Source: Robiginitomaculum sp. (GTDB lineage: Bacteria > Pseudomonadota > Alphaproteobacteria > Caulobacterales > Maricaulaceae). From it: 50,560 nucleotides of DNA. The notes beneath the pieces are model-generated. The model saw only the letters and a program-made list of their open reading frames with translations, was not told the origin of the DNA and did not search any database. Location: NCBI GenBank assembly GCA_026982415.1, contig JALSHE010000087.1, positions 1 to 50,560 of the forward strand, read 5' to 3'. The position numbers and the translations under genes were made by a program. This document shows positions 25,818 to 34,243 of this stretch, piece by piece; positions within the stretch are counted from its first letter, which is position 1, and each line of letters begins with the position of its first letter.

Positions 25818-26394
25818 TAAGTGTGTTGATCACATCGACAAGAGTGAGGTTTTTTGCCGCGAGCAATACCATAAGGTGATAAAGTAAATCGGCGGCTTCA
25901 GCCGTCAGGGCTTCGTCGGTTTCTGCCAAGGCCGCGATGACGGTTTCCACGCCTTCTTCACCGACTTTTTGGGCGCATCTTGTTAGAGGGCCTTGTAGAA
26001 GTTCGGCGGTGTATGATGTTTTTGGGTCTGCGGATTTGCGGCTTTCGATTAATTTTGCAAGCTCGGCAAGCCAGCCAAGACCTTGGCGGCCATGATCACC
26101 AAAGCATGATAGTGTGCCAGTGTGGCATGTGGGGCCGGCAGGGTGGGCGCGCACCAGCACGGTATCATTATCACAATCTACGGCCATATCCACCAGAGCC
26201 AGCGTATTACCAGATGTCTCGCCCTTGCGCCACAGGCATTGGCGCGAGCGGCTATAAAATGTCACAAAGCCGCTGTCTTGAGTGGCTTGCACAGCGTCTT
26301 CGTTCATATAGCCGAGCATCAAAACTTGCTGCGTATCCGCGTTTTGGATGATAGCCGGCACAAGCCCGCCACCTTTTTCAAAGTCTATTTTCAT
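25804..26394 (-). CDS. hisIE: Phosphoribosyl-AMP cyclohydrolase / phosphoribosyl-ATP pyrophosphatase fusion
   Basis: A 196-residue bifunctional enzyme for steps 2 and 3 of histidine synthesis. The N-terminal HisI domain (1-110) has [28 protein letters not shown] and the zinc/catalytic [13 protein letters not shown]. The C-terminal HisE domain (about 110-196) has [17 protein letters not shown] and [13 protein letters not shown]. It overlaps hisF by four bases (ATGA) and ends the operon. Fused HisIE is common in gammaproteobacteria and plants; many alphaproteobacteria keep hisI and hisE as separate genes. Confidence 0.95.
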   Translation of the reverse strand: MKIDFEKGGGLVPAIIQNADTQQVLMLGYMNEDAVQATQDSGFVTFYSRSRQCLWRKGETSGNTLALVDMAVDCDNDTVLVRAHPAGPTCHTGTLSCFGDHGRQGLGWLAELAKLIESRKSADPKTSYTAELLQGPLTRCAQKVGEEGVETVIAALAETDEALTAEAADLLYHLMVLLAAKNLTLVDVINTLKARS

Positions 26395-27158
26395 ATGCGT
26401 ATCTCTATGCCTTTGGATTTTAAATCTGCTTTAAGTTTTGGAATAGGCAGGATATTTTTGTGAAACACACTCGCCGCCAGCGCACCGTCAACATTGGCCT
26501 GCTTAAACACATCCTCAAAATGCGCCGCCGTGCCTGCGCCGCCCGACGCAATCAGCGGCACATTGCAAATAGCCCGCACCGTTTGGAGCTGTTTTATATC
26601 ATAACCCGTGCGTACCCCGTCTTTGTTCATGCAATTCAGCACAATTTCGCCCGCACCGCGCTCTATGACTTCCTCGACCCAGTCTAGTGTAGCGCGGCCC
26701 GTATCGCGTGTTGCATTGGCCGCCCCTGTGTGGGATTTTACCTTATAGGTGCCGCCATCATCAAAACTGTCTATGCCGACCACAATACATTGGCGACCAA
26801 AGGCGGCAGAAAGTTCATTTATTAAATCAGGCCGTATCAGCGCAGGCGAATTAACGGAAATCTTATCAGCCCCCGCTTCCAGCCGCGCCCGCGCTTGCGC
26901 GACGGACTTAATACCGCCCGCAACACAAAACGGAATATCGAGCAAGGCCGAAACTCTACGTATCCAGTCAAGGCCAATAGTGCGGTCATCGACGCTGGCG
27001 GTTATGTCGTAAAAAACCAATTCATCTGCACCCGCGTCCCTGTATTTTTGCGCAAGTTCGGTGATACCGCCAACATCTTCGTGGCCGCGAAATTGCACGC
27101 CTTTGACAACTCGGCCCTCGCGCACATCAAGGCAAGGAATAATGCGCCGCGCTAACAT
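26391..27158 (-). CDS. hisF: Imidazole glycerol phosphate synthase cyclase subunit
   Basis: A 255-residue TIM barrel with the family start [12 protein letters not shown] (catalytic Asp in CLDV), the half-barrel repeats [15 protein letters not shown] and [16 protein letters not shown] (second catalytic Asp) and [15 protein letters not shown]. With HisH it forms imidazole glycerol phosphate and AICAR. Its start overlaps the hisA stop by seven bases. Confidence 0.97.
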   Translation of the reverse strand: MLARRIIPCLDVREGRVVKGVQFRGHEDVGGITELAQKYRDAGADELVFYDITASVDDRTIGLDWIRRVSALLDIPFCVAGGIKSVAQARARLEAGADKISVNSPALIRPDLINELSAAFGRQCIVVGIDSFDDGGTYKVKSHTGAANATRDTGRATLDWVEEVIERGAGEIVLNCMNKDGVRTGYDIKQLQTVRAICNVPLIASGGAGTAAHFEDVFKQANVDGALAASVFHKNILPIPKLKADLKSKGIEIRI

Positions 27159-27877
27159 ACCATGGCCTGTTCCAGCGTAAATTTGTTTTCGTAAAGCGCT
27201 TTACCAACGATGATACCTGCGGGGTTCAAGGCTTTCAAATTTGTTATATCCTCAAGGCTACCAACACCGCCTGAAGTAATGAGATTAAGACGTTGATAAC
27301 GTTGCATAATGTCTTTATATAGGCCAATATTCGCGCCCCTAAGCCCGCCGTCTTTGGCGATGTCTGTGACCAGAATAGTTTTCAGGCTAGCATCTTTAAA
27401 GTCTTCAATCACTTGCCATAAGGACTGGTCAGAGGTCTGCGTCCAGCCGTGGGTGGCGGGGCGGGGTGTGCCGTCTAAATCTACTATGACATCAATGGCG
27501 AGAACGATTTTCTCAGGGCCAAGTTCTTCCATCCAGCTTTTGACCAAAGCCGGGTCGTTCACAGCGAGGGAACCAATGACGACGCGTTCTATGCCGCCGT
27601 CTAGTAAAGTTTTTATCTGCTCAAGTGTGCGCAAGCCGCCGCCCGTTTGCACCTTCATATTAACGGCGCGGGCTATTTCGATGATTAAACCCGACTGTTC
27701 AGCCATCTGGTTTTTAGCGCCGTCAAGATCAACAATATGCAGGTATTCCGCGCCCGCTTTCGCAAAGCCCTGCGCGACCTCCAGCGGATCGGCGGCATAA
27801 TCTGTCCGCTGGTCAAAATCACCTTTCAACAAACGCACACAACCACCGTCCATTAAATCTATCGCTGGGAAAATCAT
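27152..27877 (-). CDS. hisA: ProFAR isomerase
   Basis: A 241-residue TIM barrel. Visible are [16 protein letters not shown] (catalytic Asp), [34 protein letters not shown] (second catalytic Asp) and [11 protein letters not shown]. It converts ProFAR to PRFAR. The start overlaps the hisH stop as ATGA. Confidence 0.97.
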   Translation of the reverse strand: MIFPAIDLMDGGCVRLLKGDFDQRTDYAADPLEVAQGFAKAGAEYLHIVDLDGAKNQMAEQSGLIIEIARAVNMKVQTGGGLRTLEQIKTLLDGGIERVVIGSLAVNDPALVKSWMEELGPEKIVLAIDVIVDLDGTPRPATHGWTQTSDQSLWQVIEDFKDASLKTILVTDIAKDGGLRGANIGLYKDIMQRYQRLNLITSGGVGSLEDITNLKALNPAGIIVGKALYENKFTLEQAMVC

Positions 27878-28467
27878 GGTTTTACCTTTAAAAAATTAGC
27901 CAGTATTTGCGCCCCGACCTTGCCAGAGCGTTCAGGGTGAAATTGGCAGCCATATATATTGTCTCGGCGGACAATAGCGCTAAAAGGATGGCCATATGTG
28001 CTAGACGCCAATGTGTTCTCGCTAATTTCGGCGGCGTAAGAATGGACAAAATACACATAATCGCCTTGGTTTATACCGGCCATTAACGGGTCATCATCAG
28101 ATATATTTTCGAGCGTGTTCCACCCCATATGAGGGCTTGGTAGGTCGCCTGTATCCATTTGTTCTATACGCCCTTTAAGCAAGCCTAAGCCCTTGGCGCC
28201 CCCTTCTTCTGAACCTGAAAACAACATCTGCATACCAAGACATATGCCCATAAGCGGCTGGGTCAAGTTTTGCAAAACCTCCACAAGGCCGCGCGTGCGC
28301 AAGGCTTGCATAGCATAGGGCATAGCGCCAACGCCGGGCAGTATCACATGGTCGGCACTGCGGATAATATCTGCGTCTTTTGTGATGATACTGCGCGCAC
28401 CTAGCCGCTCAAAGGCAAAGCCAACCGAGGCCAGATTGGCGCAGCCCGTATCAACAACCGCCAACAT
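27874..28467 (-). CDS. hisH: Imidazole glycerol phosphate synthase glutaminase subunit
   Basis: A 197-residue class I glutamine amidotransferase. The nucleophile is Cys76 in MGICLGMQMLF and the His-x-Glu pair is in CQFHPERSG. It supplies ammonia to HisF. Its start overlaps the stop of the hisC-hisB fusion (TAATG). Confidence 0.96.
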   Translation of the reverse strand: MLAVVDTGCANLASVGFAFERLGARSIITKDADIIRSADHVILPGVGAMPYAMQALRTRGLVEVLQNLTQPLMGICLGMQMLFSGSEEGGAKGLGLLKGRIEQMDTGDLPSPHMGWNTLENISDDDPLMAGINQGDYVYFVHSYAAEISENTLASSTYGHPFSAIVRRDNIYGCQFHPERSGKVGAQILANFLKVKP

Positions 28468-30140
28468 TACAGCACGCCTTTGGTGGAGGCGATGTCCGTG
28501 CCCTCGCGCTTAAACGCAGGAGCTAACGCACGACCGACCCCTTTGAAACAGGCCTCTATCATGTGGTGGGTATTGTCGCCCTCCACATCAATTTGAATAG
28601 ATGCCCCCAAGGTCTGGGACAGGCTTTCAAAGAAATGCGGACACATTTCAGCGGGAAAATCACCAGCGTGGTCGGTCGGGAATGCGCCCTTAAACGTCAT
28701 GGAGGGGCGCCCCGATAAATCAATAGCGACCTGCGCTTGGGTTTCGTCCATAGGCATAAGCAGGGGCTTCAGAAGCGGCATAGTAAAGCCAAACCGTCCC
28801 GCGCCCGCCTTGTCGCCAAGAGCGCGGGATAGCGCCGTACCGAGCGCAAGTGCGCAGTCTTCTATGGTGTGGTGAGCGTCGATTTCCAAATCCCCTTGGC
28901 AGGACAACACCAAGCCAAAGCCACCGTGTTTTGCCAGAGCTTCGAGCATATGGTCATAAAACCCGATACCCGTATCAATCTTTGTTCCTGCCGCATCGTC
29001 CAGATTAACCCGCACGGCTATGTCGGTTTCTTTGGTTTTGCGGTGGGCTTCAGCGGTGCGGGCGGGGCGCACCACTTTGACCTCAACACCAAAGGCCGAC
29101 AACGCAATATCGTTTTCCTGCGGGCTGCCAATACTGACACGCATTTTACCGGGCAGAGTTTGGCGAAAATCGCGTATCTTGACTTGGTATTTGCCGAGCG
29201 CGCGCAACAAGGCTTCGTCCTCAACAATATCCAGCAACAGGAAATTAGCCTCGGACGGATAAATCTTTGTGACATAGGACGATGCGCTCAAAGCCTTGGC
29301 CATACGTGTCCGTTCGCTCTTCCATAGCTTAAGCCTAGCCTCATGAACAGGCATGGCCGCAGGGGTAAGCGCCGCCATTACCGCTTGTTCCACAGGCCGC
29401 GCAATCGGGTAAGGCGGCAGGACTTTCAGCATAAGATTGATAACACGCGGGTCGGCAATGGCTACGCCCATCCTTGCGCCCGCCAGTGAATAGGCTTTGG
29501 ACAATGTGCGCAAGACGACCAGGTTCGGGTATTGATTAATCTGGCAAGCGAAACTATCCGCGCTGGAGAACTCTGCGTAAGCTTCATCTATCACAATCAA
29601 GATTTCTGGAAATTCTTGGCATAAATCAGTAACGATATTAGGCTCAATAACATGCCCGGTCGGATTATTGGGCGAGCATAGGAATACAATTTTTAGCCCC
29701 CTGCCCGCACTGCGTATTTCCGCCGCAATCAAATCACCATCATAGGAAAAATCTGCGCGCAGAGGTGCCAGAAGTGTTTGCGCACCTTGAATGGCGGCGC
29801 ACGTTTCAAAATAGCCAAAGGTCGGCGGGCAGGTCAGGATACTATCTTGGCCTGCCTCGCAAAATGTGCGCAACAATACCTCGATCGCTTCGTCAGCCCC
29901 CCGCCCCGCCATAATTTGCGCAGGCTTTACGCCGTATAAATCAGCAAGGCGCGCAATCAGGGCGGCGGGCTGTTGCTCTGGATAGCGGTTAAATCCGCCC
30001 GTCTGTGTTACAGGCGGCGGCGCCCACGGAGATTCGTTGGCATCAAGATGCAGAGCATTAGTCGCCCCGCCCCGCGCACTATAGGGCTTGAACCCAAGCA
30101 CCGCCTTGCGGGCAATATTATCTGGCCATGTCTTGCTCAT
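28467..30140 (-). CDS. hisCB: HisC-HisB fusion: histidinol-phosphate aminotransferase + imidazoleglycerol-phosphate dehydratase
   Basis: One uninterrupted 557-residue frame. Residues 1-352 are a HisC aminotransferase: LDANESPW, SPNNPTGHV, IVIDEAYAEF and the PLP lysine Lys215 in TLSKAYSLAGARMG. Residues from about 357 are a complete IGP dehydratase (HisBd): RTAEAHRKTKETDI, GIGFYDHMLEALAKHGG, the metal-binding DAHHTIEDCALALG, PMDE and the second metal site NTHHMIEACFKG. It catalyses two steps around imidazoleacetol phosphate: dehydration to it, then transamination. HisB is usually alone or fused to the HAD-type histidinol phosphatase as in E. coli, so the HisC partner is unusual. No frameshift or internal stop is seen; the start overlaps hisD as ATGA. 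Confidence 0.95.
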   Translation of the reverse strand: MSKTWPDNIARKAVLGFKPYSARGGATNALHLDANESPWAPPPVTQTGGFNRYPEQQPAALIARLADLYGVKPAQIMAGRGADEAIEVLLRTFCEAGQDSILTCPPTFGYFETCAAIQGAQTLLAPLRADFSYDGDLIAAEIRSAGRGLKIVFLCSPNNPTGHVIEPNIVTDLCQEFPEILIVIDEAYAEFSSADSFACQINQYPNLVVLRTLSKAYSLAGARMGVAIADPRVINLMLKVLPPYPIARPVEQAVMAALTPAAMPVHEARLKLWKSERTRMAKALSASSYVTKIYPSEANFLLLDIVEDEALLRALGKYQVKIRDFRQTLPGKMRVSIGSPQENDIALSAFGVEVKVVRPARTAEAHRKTKETDIAVRVNLDDAAGTKIDTGIGFYDHMLEALAKHGGFGLVLSCQGDLEIDAHHTIEDCALALGTALSRALGDKAGAGRFGFTMPLLKPLLMPMDETQAQVAIDLSGRPSMTFKGAFPTDHAGDFPAEMCPHFFESLSQTLGASIQIDVEGDNTHHMIEACFKGVGRALAPAFKREGTDIASTKGVL

Positions 30141-31444
30141 GTGCTGGCTCCGCTCTTTAAACGCAGGCTAATAGCCCGTCTATGGGCTTCAAGCCCTTCC
30201 ATGCTGGCCAACCTCTCAACGCACGGGCCAATGTTTTCCAGCCCTTTGCGGGTCAACGTTTGCACGCTAATGAACTTCATAAAGCTCTCGGTGCCGACAC
30301 CGCTAAAGCTGCGCGCCGCGCCGTAAGTTGGCAAAGTGTGGTTGGTGCCGCTAGCATAATCGCCCACCGCTTCGGGTGTCCACGGCCCGAGGAAAACCGA
30401 ACCCGCATTACGGACTTCTGGTAATATATCTTGGGGGTTTTGCACCTGCACGATTAAATGCTCCGGCGCATAATCATTAGCAATCTCAATCATTGTACCG
30501 CGCTCAGGGGCAATCAAAATATATCCATTTGCAAGCGCCTGCGCCGCAATGTCTTTGCGCGGCAAACTTTCAAGCTGGCTTGCTATTTCTAACGCCAACG
30601 CACGGGCAAATTCTTGTGACGCGCACACACACATCACTTGCGCCAACGGGTCATGTTCGGCTTGGCTGAGTAAGTCGGACGCGACGAAAACTGGATTAGC
30701 CTGATCGTCCGCTAACACCATAGCTTCGCTAGGGCCTGCGGGTAGATCGATCGCGGGGCCTCCCATTTCCGTGGATATTTGCGCCTTGGCCTGCGCCACA
30801 TAGGCATTGCCGGGGCCAAAGATTTTGGCGCATTTGGGGATGGTCTGGGTGCCGTAACCAAGCGCAGCAATCGCCTGCGCCCCGCCGCCAATATATAAAT
30901 CCTCGATGCCGCACAAATAGGCCGCAGCTAAAATATACCTATTCACCTTGCCGTCCCTGCCCGGCGGTGTGATGGCGATACGCTTTGGCACGCCAGCGAT
31001 TTTTGCGGGTATCGCCAACATCAGCAAAGTGGAGACCAAGGGTGCGCTCCCGCCCGGAATATATAGACCCGCACTATCAATAGGGCGCGGTTCGCGGCGG
31101 CACATCACGCCTGGCATAGTCTCGACTTCAAAAGCTTTGGGGAGTTGGGCCTTGTGAAAAACCTCGATATTGGCCTTGGCGGTTTGTAGTGCAGCTTTAT
31201 CAGGCGCAGCTAACGCGTCCCACGCCGCCTTCATGGCCGCCTGTGGGACTTTTAAATCCGTTATATCCACGCCGTCAAACCGTTTGGTATAGGCACGCAG
31301 AGCCGCGTCCCCGTCCGCGCGCACTGCTTTTAAAATGCTATCAACGCTGTGTATGAGCCGATCGTTGGCAACTGCGCTTGGCCGGGTCAAGACCGATTGC
31401 TGGCTCTTAGTGTCCAGATTATCCCATATAACAATCCGCATCAT
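30137..31444 (-). CDS. hisD: Histidinol dehydrogenase
   Basis: A 435-residue zinc enzyme that oxidises histidinol to histidine in two NAD-dependent steps. Visible are SAGLYIPGGSAPLVSTLLM, FGPGNAYVAQAKAQ, DLPAGPSEAMVLAD and the active-site stretch NDYAPEHLIVQ, with the zinc-binding region QAEHDPLAQ. The start at 31444 overlaps the hisG stop (TGATG); the TTG in front is not needed. Confidence 0.97.
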   Translation of the reverse strand: MMRIVIWDNLDTKSQQSVLTRPSAVANDRLIHSVDSILKAVRADGDAALRAYTKRFDGVDITDLKVPQAAMKAAWDALAAPDKAALQTAKANIEVFHKAQLPKAFEVETMPGVMCRREPRPIDSAGLYIPGGSAPLVSTLLMLAIPAKIAGVPKRIAITPPGRDGKVNRYILAAAYLCGIEDLYIGGGAQAIAALGYGTQTIPKCAKIFGPGNAYVAQAKAQISTEMGGPAIDLPAGPSEAMVLADDQANPVFVASDLLSQAEHDPLAQVMCVCASQEFARALALEIASQLESLPRKDIAAQALANGYILIAPERGTMIEIANDYAPEHLIVQVQNPQDILPEVRNAGSVFLGPWTPEAVGDYASGTNHTLPTYGAARSFSGVGTESFMKFISVQTLTRKGLENIGPCVERLASMEGLEAHRRAISLRLKSGAST

Positions 31445-32325
31445 CAACTCATCATTTTTTCAATAGGCAAAACAAGAATAGAGCGTGCGCCGTTTTCTTT
31501 TAATGCCTCCAAAGTTTCCCAAAATACGGCTTCGGTACACACGGCCTGCATGGCCACCAAATCGTTGTCCGTACCGAGGGGGATGATGGTCGGCGCGTCC
31601 GAACCCGGCAAGATTTTAGAGATAGCCGCAATCTGGCTGCGCGGCGCATTGAGCATAATATATTTGGAGCCTTGCGAGCGGATTACCCCGTCAATACGGC
31701 TCAAAAGTCGGTCATATATGTCTTGTTTTTCACGCCCTAAGTCCGCGCTGGATTTAATCAAGACCGCTTCGCTTTCCAATATAGTCTCGAAAGCTTTCAA
31801 ACCATTGGCCTCTAATGTAGCGCCAGACGAAACCAGGTCGCAAATAGCATCGGCGATATTGATGCGCGGCGCTAGCTCTACCGCGCCTTTCATTTCCGTA
31901 CACTGGGCGTCGATGTTATTGTCTTTTAAATAGGCGGTTAAAATCCCCGGATAGCTCGTGGCTATTTTCCGGTCATTTAGATCTTTGAGGGTCTGAATAG
32001 GGCCGCTTTCATCTGCGGCTAAACAAAGGTTACAGCGCGAAAACCCTAGGCGGCGGATAATTTCAACCCCTGCAATATTAGCGGTTAGCTTTTCTTCCGC
32101 AAAAACATTCTCACCAACAAGGCCAATATCGCTGGCACCATTGGCGACAAAGTTGGGAATGTCATCATCGCGGACGAGCAATAAATCTATAGGCAAGTTC
32201 TTGACCCGCGCCAGAAGCCCGTCGCCGCGCACGGAAAATTTCAGCCCGCACTTTTTGAGCATGGCAAAGCTTTCATCAGCCAGCCGGCCCTTTTTCTGCA
32301 CAGCAATGCGTAATCTATCGTTCAT
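31444..32325 (-). CDS. hisG: ATP phosphoribosyltransferase, long form
   Basis: A 293-residue enzyme for the first step, with RIAVQKKGRLADES at the start, FVANGASDIGLVGENVF and the PRPP-binding DLVSSGATLEANGLK. The length includes the C-terminal ACT-like regulatory domain, so feedback by histidine is expected and no HisZ partner is needed. The start follows the stop of the TrpR-like gene directly, with a GGAGG ribosome-binding site inside that gene. Confidence 0.95.
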   Translation of the reverse strand: MNDRLRIAVQKKGRLADESFAMLKKCGLKFSVRGDGLLARVKNLPIDLLLVRDDDIPNFVANGASDIGLVGENVFAEEKLTANIAGVEIIRRLGFSRCNLCLAADESGPIQTLKDLNDRKIATSYPGILTAYLKDNNIDAQCTEMKGAVELAPRINIADAICDLVSSGATLEANGLKAFETILESEAVLIKSSADLGREKQDIYDRLLSRIDGVIRSQGSKYIMLNAPRSQIAAISKILPGSDAPTIIPLGTDNDLVAMQAVCTEAVFWETLEALKENGARSILVLPIEKMMS

Positions 32326-32625
32326 TTACGCCTCCTGCGTTCTATCAAGAATAGCGCGGTAGCCCTGGTGCGGCTCTTCATTTAAAAACCGCGCCACCCG
32401 GCCAATCGTGGTGGTGCTAACACCCGTTTGTGCATTAATGTCCCGGTAGGACAATTCGCCCTTATCGAGCAATATAGCCACATGCCAACGCTCGGACAGG
32501 GCCCGCAGTTCTGCGGGTGTACATAAATCAACTAAAAATCGTTCAAGCTCTGCCGCATCTTTGGCGGAGAAAAGCGCTTCGGACAAACGCTTGCGGTGGC
32601 GTAAATTTTGCTTTTGTATAGGCAT
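32326..32625 (-). CDS. TrpR-like (YerC/YecD family) regulator heading the his operon
   Basis: A 99-residue all-helical protein of the TrpR superfamily: LVDLCTPAELRALSERWHVA, then a helix-turn-helix ELSYRDINAQTGVSTTTIGRVARFL. Related proteins next to his genes have been proposed as histidine-responsive repressors (HisR). Here it is the first gene of the operon, its stop abuts hisG, and its promoter carries a perfect palindrome at 32649-32668. Autoregulation of the whole operon by this protein is therefore a strong inference; the ligand is not visible from sequence. Confidence 0.88.
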   Translation of the reverse strand: MPIQKQNLRHRKRLSEALFSAKDAAELERFLVDLCTPAELRALSERWHVAILLDKGELSYRDINAQTGVSTTTIGRVARFLNEEPHQGYRAILDRTQEA

Positions 32626-32648
32626 ATTTTAAATAATCCATCAATCAC

Positions 32649-32668
32649 TGTATTAACACGCTAATACA
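32649..32668. promoter_or_regulatory. Palindromic operator candidate for the his regulator
   Basis: TGTATTA-N6-TAATACA is a perfect 7-bp inverted repeat 24 bases upstream of the regulator's start codon. It covers the predicted -10 box, as expected for a repressor site. TrpR-family operators are typically short palindromes of this size. Confidence 0.6.
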
Positions 32669-32688
32669 CCACCACATGCGCAACGCAA
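32661..32688 (-). promoter_or_regulatory. Predicted promoter of the histidine operon
   Basis: On the minus strand TTGCGT (32688-32683) and TATTAG (32666-32661) are 16 bases apart. The -10 box lies inside the palindrome at 32649-32668. The leader to the first ATG is about 30 bases and contains no obvious leader peptide rich in His codons, so attenuation is not suggested. Confidence 0.5.
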
Positions 32689-32769
32689 GAGGAAATGCAC
32701 GAAAACCAATTTATTTTTGAGTTTTTATCAAACTTCGTTTAGAGTATTTTTCTTTGAAGTGGGCCCCCC

Positions 32770-32830
32770 TCTTCCTTCCTCCGTTTTCCACGGGGGAAGT
32801 CCCCCTTGGGGAAAAACGGAGGAAGGAGTA
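32770..32830. repeat. Hairpin-forming repeat, CTTCCTTCCTCCGTTTT type
   Basis: The left arm CTTCCTTCCTCCGTTTTCC and the right arm GGAAAAACGGAGGAAGG are complementary around a central CACGGGGGAAGTCCCCCTT that can itself pair. It lies in the 275-base gap between the his regulator and a phosphoribosyltransferase gene. A half-copy without the right arm is at 34158-34190. Confidence 0.7.
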
Positions 32831-32900
32831 ATGAACAACTCAATTAAAAGGAAAATGCTCTAATTTTTCCAGTCGCCAGATCCGCGCTTACCCAACTCCT

Positions 32901-33479
32901 TTACCCAGATCCTAGTGCTTTGCGCGCCAACTCATCAACCACTGGGCGGTGCGCTTTAATCTCGTCTGGGCTAAGGCCGTTCAATTCGTGGGGCATAACC
33001 AGCCAATCATCGCTCTCGTGCAAGACATAATCCGGTACCCTGCCTGTACGGTTATGACTTGGTTTGTACCACGGCACGGCAATGCGCACGTCACTGGCCA
33101 TATTGCGCCGTAATTTGCGTTTCAAACGCTTGATAACTGCCTCGACGCTACGGCCCGACGAATAGACATCGTCGACTATCAGGAGCGAATCGCCTGCATT
33201 GACACGGTCGACCAAAAACCGCGTATTATGAACGCGGGTTTGTTGTTTTGGGCCTTTGGGGTTATAAAATTCCATACCTTTATATGAGGTGCGCACGGAA
33301 ATGTGATTAGCCTTGACGCCCACATAGGCCAGAAAATCATGGACAATAATCCCGACAGGTGTACCCCCGCGCCAGATGCCGACTATATAATCCGGGCGAA
33401 ACCCGCTCTCATATATTTTCACAGCCAAGCGGAAGCTATCTTCAAGATGCTCCTGCGAACCAATAAATCGTTTTTCCAT
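32901..33479 (-). CDS. Phosphoribosyltransferase-family protein, paralogue A
   Basis: A 192-residue type I PRTase. The PRPP-binding loop is LLIVDDVYSSGRSVEAV and the start carries GIWRGGTPVGIIVHDFL. A WYKPSHNRTGRVPDYVLHE segment follows. The arrangement resembles archaeal-type hypoxanthine/xanthine phosphoribosyltransferases, but the base cannot be deduced. The start at 33479 has GGAGAGGG upstream; the longer frame lacks similarity to the family. It is divergent from a related gene at 33590, and the two proteins share the same motif order throughout. Confidence 0.88.
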   Translation of the reverse strand: MEKRFIGSQEHLEDSFRLAVKIYESGFRPDYIVGIWRGGTPVGIIVHDFLAYVGVKANHISVRTSYKGMEFYNPKGPKQQTRVHNTRFLVDRVNAGDSLLIVDDVYSSGRSVEAVIKRLKRKLRRNMASDVRIAVPWYKPSHNRTGRVPDYVLHESDDWLVMPHELNGLSPDEIKAHRPVVDELARKALGSG

Positions 33480-33589
33480 AAGTCCCTCTCCTGAAACACA
33501 CTTACATTTTCCAGCCCTTGAATGTAAAGCCTTGATGCATAAAAAAATCTGCTCTAAGAAACCAACACACATTTAAAACGGCGGAAACC

Positions 33590-34153
33590 ATGGTTGAAAA
33601 AGTTTATCTCGATTCCCAAGAACTGCTAGACGATAGCTATCGTCTCGGCGCAAAGGTTTTGGAGAGCGGGTTTCGCCCGAAATTCATTATCGCTTTGTGG
33701 CGCGGCGGCACGCCCATTGGTATCGCGGTGCAAGAATTTCTCGATTATTACGGCAATTGCAAATCCGACAATATCGCTATTCGCACATCCTCATACCACG
33801 GCATAGCCGAGCGCCGGAACACCGTTGATATTTACGGCATGTCATACTTGTTGAAAAATCTCGGCCACAAAGATTCCGTGCTGATTGTCGATGATGTATT
33901 TGATACGGGCAACACAATCAAAGCGGTTATTGACCAGCTTAAAGAACGCGCCCGGAAAAACGCGCCCCATGATATTCGCGTCGCTGTCCCCTATTACAAG
34001 CCCGAAGCCAACCAAACCGACCGCGAGCCGGAATATTATCTCTACACAACGGATAAATGGCTCAACTTCCCTTATTCAATCGAAGGCCTAAGCCGCGAAG
34101 AAATCAAGGACAACATCCCCGAAGTCTATGATATTATTAAAGCTGCGATATAG
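33590..34153 (+). CDS. Phosphoribosyltransferase-family protein, paralogue B
   Basis: A 187-residue PRTase with the PRPP loop VLIVDDVFDTGNTIKAV, the start LIDSYRLGAKVLESGFRPKF region (as LLDDSYRLGAKVLESGF) and IALWRGGTPIGIAVQEFL. It parallels paralogue A along its length, including VPYYKPEANQTDREPEYYL and SREEIKDNIPEV near the end. Differences cluster around residues 55-85, the hood region that selects the base (TSSYHGIAERRNTVDIYGM here against TSYKGMEFYNPKGPKQQTR in A), so the two may act on different substrates. No strong ribosome-binding site beyond a GGCGGAAA stretch. Confidence 0.88.
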   Translation: MVEKVYLDSQELLDDSYRLGAKVLESGFRPKFIIALWRGGTPIGIAVQEFLDYYGNCKSDNIAIRTSSYHGIAERRNTVDIYGMSYLLKNLGHKDSVLIVDDVFDTGNTIKAVIDQLKERARKNAPHDIRVAVPYYKPEANQTDREPEYYLYTTDKWLNFPYSIEGLSREEIKDNIPEVYDIIKAAI

Positions 34154-34157
34154 TATC

Positions 34158-34190
34158 TCCCCTTCCTTCGTTTTTCACGGGGGAAGTAAA
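34158..34190. repeat. Half-copy of the CTTCCTTC repeat
   Basis: CCTTCCTTCGTTTTTCACGG and the following GGGAAGT match the left arm and centre of the element at 32770-32830. The complementary right arm is missing. It lies just after the stop of paralogue B. Confidence 0.55.
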
Positions 34191-34243
34191 AAGCAGAAGC
34201 TTTTTCCATTGCAAAACCCTTATCCGCACCTAAAGTACGCTTT

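Noticed and set aside
28869-29327. 152-codon frame on the plus strand inside hisC-hisB
   Set aside because: It is a shadow of the strongly conserved fusion gene on the other strand, as are many long antisense frames in this window.
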